Notes under the pieces: generated by a model
Told to the model about the DNA's origin: nothing
Database searches by the model: none
What the model saw: the letters and a program-made list of their open reading frames with translations, nothing else
Position numbers and translations under genes: made by a program
Shown here: positions 61,607 through 64,000 of the stretch, in pieces
Position numbering within the stretch: position 1 is the stretch's first letter
Layout of the letters: every line of letters starts with the position of its first letter
From: Paenibacillus sp. GSMTC-2017
Lineage (GTDB): Bacteria > Bacillota > Bacilli > Paenibacillales > Paenibacillaceae
DNA length: 64,000 nucleotides
Direction of reading: 5' to 3'
Assembly (NCBI RefSeq): GCF_016019935.1
Contig: NZ_JAECMT010000005.1
Coordinates: 310,006-374,005, forward strand

Positions 61607-62158
61607 TCATCCATACAATGCGATGCCAACTAACCCAGAAATGACTATGACTGAAAAGGGATGTTTGCGTAGAAATACGAGTGCGATTAATGAACCGACA
61701 AATATTAAAATTTGGCTCCAAGTAAACCACGAAAAAGTGATTGACGAAGTCATACCTGAGTTTTGTGCAAAAACGATCGCTGCATAGGTGATCATTCCAG
61801 CTATAGCAGGCCTAAGACCGAAAAAAGATGATTTTACAAGCTCGTTATCTCGGAAACGGAAGAAGAAATGTCCGACTAGAACAATAATAGCAAATGAGGG
61901 TAGTATCATTGCGATAGATGCGGTGATTGCTCCTATTGGGCCAGCAACTTGAAACCCAATAGCGACTGCCATATTAGTGGCAATTGGACCAGGGGACATA
62001 CCGGCGACAGCTACAATATCGGATAGCTGCTCCGCGCTCATCCATTGATGTCGATTAAGCACTTCTTCCTGAATAAGCGGTATCATTGCGTATCCACCTC
62101 CAAACGAGACGAATCCGACCATTAAAAAGGTTAAAAATAGCTCGATGAGCATACGCAT
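61607..62158 (-). CDS. Chromate transporter, half-size subunit 2
   Basis: A 183-residue ChrA/CHR-family membrane protein with five to six helices and the motif FVSFGGGYAMIPLIQEEV near the N-terminus, then VAGMSPGPIATNMAV. Short CHR proteins act as pairs with opposite topology. It follows its partner by 17 bases. ATG at 62158 or 62152 is possible. Chromate efflux is the annotated family role, but no chromate test exists here. Confidence 0.9.
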   Translation of the reverse strand: MRMLIELFLTFLMVGFVSFGGGYAMIPLIQEEVLNRHQWMSAEQLSDIVAVAGMSPGPIATNMAVAIGFQVAGPIGAITASIAMILPSFAIIVLVGHFFFRFRDNELVKSSFFGLRPAIAGMITYAAIVFAQNSGMTSSITFSWFTWSQILIFVGSLIALVFLRKHPFSVIVISGLVGIALYG

Positions 62159-62175
62159 TCCCCATTATGATGTAG

Positions 62176-62787
62176 TTAGATCATGTAGTCGTACACAGTC
62201 TCTTCTTTGTTGTCTAGCTTCGTTTTTTTACCGAAAAATGTTCGGATTTTAACAACAGCTATACCTGAAAAAGCTCCTAGCACAATTAACCAGAGTGGAT
62301 GAAAGTGTCCGTTGCTTAGTAGGAGCAAACCTACAGAAACAGCAGCAAGCGAACCAGTGGTGAAATCAATGATGGCTGTTTTGCCAATCTTGATAGCTGC
62401 ATATACGATCAACGCTACAACGGTAGCACGAATTGATAAGAAAGCGGCTTCGATCTTTGGATGGTCTTTGACCTGAAGGTACGCGAGCGTTAGTCCAATC
62501 ATTAAGAAAAACGTAGGAAGGAATATCCCGAGTAGTGCTGCTATCGCTCCGTAAGTACCGGCAATGCGATATCCGATAAACATCGCTGAGTTGACAGCGA
62601 CAGCACCGGGAACAGAGCCTGAAACAGCTGTAATGTTAGCAACATCTTCCGACTGTAGCCAATTCCGCTTCTCAACGATTTCTCGTTCGATGACTGGAAT
62701 TAATGCATAACCGCCTCCGAAGCTAGCAGGTCCCATTTTTAAAAATGTATAAAAAATCGAGCCTAACAACTTCCACTTCGCGTTCAT
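62176..62787 (-). CDS. Chromate transporter, half-size subunit 1
   Basis: A 203-residue CHR-family protein, partner of the gene at 61607. It has PASFGGGYALIPVIEREIV and SGSVPGAVAVNSAM. The C-terminus is slightly longer. Start: ATG at 62787, seven bases after AAAGGAGGAA; an ATG at 62805 precedes that site. First gene of a two-gene operon; together they equal one full-length ChrA. Confidence 0.9.
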   Translation of the reverse strand: MNAKWKLLGSIFYTFLKMGPASFGGGYALIPVIEREIVEKRNWLQSEDVANITAVSGSVPGAVAVNSAMFIGYRIAGTYGAIAALLGIFLPTFFLMIGLTLAYLQVKDHPKIEAAFLSIRATVVALIVYAAIKIGKTAIIDFTTGSLAAVSVGLLLLSNGHFHPLWLIVLGAFSGIAVVKIRTFFGKKTKLDNKEETVYDYMI

Positions 62788-63021
62788 TACAATTCCTCCT
62801 TTCATCCATTTAATTATACCACCTTTATTTCATTTTGGGTTTAAGTTTGGCGAAATTGGATTATAAGATCTTCTTATTAGAGCATATCAGTCACACTTAT
62901 TTTCATTATTGCTTGTGAAACATGACTTATTTAGAGGAAAAGGTAGCCGCTGGGAATAAAAAAGGTTATAATGATCTAAATGTATTTCCTATGTGATTAC
63001 TTGGATAAATGGGGAGTTCTT

Positions 63022-64000
63022 GTGAGCAATCAGAGGTCGAACGGCATGCCGTCACCTAAACAATTGATCTATTTTTATATAGCCGAAAATGGCATCATTT
63101 CCAAAGCGGAGTTACTTGCTCATTTTGAAATGACAAGCAGTACGATGACTCGTCTACTTGAAGAGATGGTTTTGGAACGACTTATATTAGCATCGGGCTT
63201 TGGTCCATCGAGCGGTGGCAGAAGACCGATCTTATACGAAACGAATCCAGAATACGGGTACTTCTTCGGCTTGGAAATATCGAGGTTTTATTCGACTCTC
63301 GGTTTTTTCGATGTGCGAATGAATCCAAAGTCATTAACTCGCTGGCGTATGGATGAAGATATGACACCAGAACGAGTGGTCGATCATGTTGCATCAAGTA
63401 TGAGAGCGATATTGCGAGATCATCGTATCGATTCGAGCCAAGTAATCGGAGTTGGAGTTGGTGCGGTCGGACCACTTGATCGGGAACGAGGAATTATCGT
63501 TAAGCCGTTATACTTCCCTTCGCAAGGCTGGGTTAATGTGCCGATTTGTAGGATGCTTGAGGAGAGAACGGGGTTCACAGCTCATCTTGAGAACGGTGCA
63601 AATGCAGCACTAGTAGGAGAGCAGTGGGCGATGCGGCAGTCAAAACCAATGCATATGATGTATGTGCATGCAGGAGTTGGACTTCGTTCGGCAATCATTT
63701 CATCAGGTCTAATTGTGCATGGTTCAAAAGATATGGAGGGCGCAATCGGTCAAATGATCATACAGACTGACGGGCCAAGGCTTAATGAAGGTGGCAACTT
63801 CGGAGCTTTGGAAGCTTTTGTATCTGTACAAGCGCTCGAGAAGCATGCGCAAGCACAGGCCAAGATGGGAAGAAGTGGTTGGCTTGGTGAGATTAATTTC
63901 CCGCCTGATCGCGTTCGATATGACTATCTTCTGCAACAGCTTAGAGGGAACAATGGGCATGTTGAGGAGCTTTTCCAGAAATCAGCTTCATACCTTGGCA
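63022..64000 (+). CDS. ROK-family transcriptional regulator, 3'-truncated by window edge
   Basis: The open frame starts at GTG 63022, after GGGGAG, and runs past base 64000 with no stop (326 codons visible). An N-terminal winged helix (about 10-70) contains LIYFYIAENGIISKAELLAHFEMTSSTMTRLLEEMV-type sequence, followed by GGRRPILYETN and a ROK actin-like domain with GVGVGAVGPLD, HLENGANAALVGEQWA and GVGL. The consensus zinc site CxCGxxGC is replaced by NEGGNFGALEAF, so the zinc ligands are missing. Probably a NagC/XylR-like repressor of sugar genes outside the window. Confidence 0.88.
   Translation, partial: MSNQRSNGMPSPKQLIYFYIAENGIISKAELLAHFEMTSSTMTRLLEEMVLERLILASGFGPSSGGRRPILYETNPEYGYFFGLEISRFYSTLGFFDVRMNPKSLTRWRMDEDMTPERVVDHVASSMRAILRDHRIDSSQVIGVGVGAVGPLDRERGIIVKPLYFPSQGWVNVPICRMLEERTGFTAHLENGANAALVGEQWAMRQSKPMHMMYVHAGVGLRSAIISSGLIVHGSKDMEGAIGQMIIQTDGPRLNEGGNFGALEAFVSVQALEKHAQAQAKMGRSGWLGEINFPPDRVRYDYLLQQLRGNNGHVEELFQKSASYLG

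Noticed and set aside
63182-63475. Minus-strand open frame near the window end
   Set aside because: It lies entirely inside the plus-strand ROK regulator frame, which has a ribosome site and recognisable domains.
1-64000. CRISPR array, prophage or intact insertion sequence
   Set aside because: No regularly spaced repeats, no transposase or integrase coding region and no phage structural genes were seen by eye.

Overview
The window looks like a chromosomal segment of a low-to-moderate GC, spore-forming Firmicute of the Paenibacillaceae type (Paenibacillus or a close relative). This is inferred from strong GGAGG ribosome sites, many intrinsic terminators, close relatives of Bacillus systems (yclNOPQ, yheI/yheH, ctaCDEFG, adaA/adaB, patB), a YhcN/YlaJ-type sporulation lipoprotein, an SLH-domain protein and a chitin-binding subtilase. 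No rRNA, recognisable tRNA, CRISPR array, phage or intact insertion sequence was seen.

Layout. 0-2 kb: the end of an ABC-2 exporter operon and a HesB-like protein. 2.3-5.3 kb: a LysR regulator divergent from transketolase. 5.4-9.3 kb: a Fur-controlled siderophore importer (yclNOPQ type) with two Fur boxes. 9.4-14.3 kb: a YuiD-like protein, glutathione peroxidase and a heterodimeric ABC multidrug exporter. 14.3-20.5 kb: a small duplicated-domain protein, a YitT protein, an MFS/glycerophosphodiesterase pair, a copper-sensing csoR-copZ operon with two operator copies, a DUF421 protein and a sporulation lipoprotein. 20.7-26.3 kb: the caa3 oxidase operon ctaCDEF-ctaG-ctaM. 26.4-28.1 kb: a sodium:neurotransmitter-symporter family gene behind a T-box-like leader.

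28-35.4 kb: a minus-strand cluster of AraC regulator, sulfatase, SsuCBA-type ABC importer and a secreted DUF4838 (GH67-like) protein, which looks like a unit for releasing and importing a sulfated or sulfonated compound. 35.5-37 kb: an unknown protein divergent from a regulator with two MerR domains. 37-41.6 kb: a GntR(YtrA-type)-controlled operon of two ABC ATPases and two membrane proteins. 41.6-48 kb: a patchy, partly GC-richer accessory region with a RibD/DHFR-like reductase, PadR, pentapeptide protein, beta-lactamase-fold hydrolase, alpha/beta hydrolase and a secreted SLH-alpha/beta-hydrolase fusion. 48.6-50.5 kb: a secreted subtilase with FnIII and chitin-binding domains.

50.6-54 kb: a MacAB/YknXYZ-like efflux system on the minus strand. 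54-58.8 kb: a second sulfonate-type ABC importer and a PatB-like C-S lyase, with two promoters sharing one motif. 58.8-60 kb: the adaA-adaB alkylation response pair. 60-62.8 kb: a nucleobase permease and a two-gene chromate transporter. The last kilobase is the start of a ROK-family regulator that runs off the window and lacks the usual zinc-binding cysteines.

Most of the window is ordinary core metabolism and transport. The parts most worth a second look are the SLH-hydrolase fusion, the sulfatase/DUF4838/ABC cluster, the T-box-like leader, the double MerR regulator, the duplicated CsoR operator and the 92-residue duplicated-domain protein. I did not find a clearly novel defence or mobile system.
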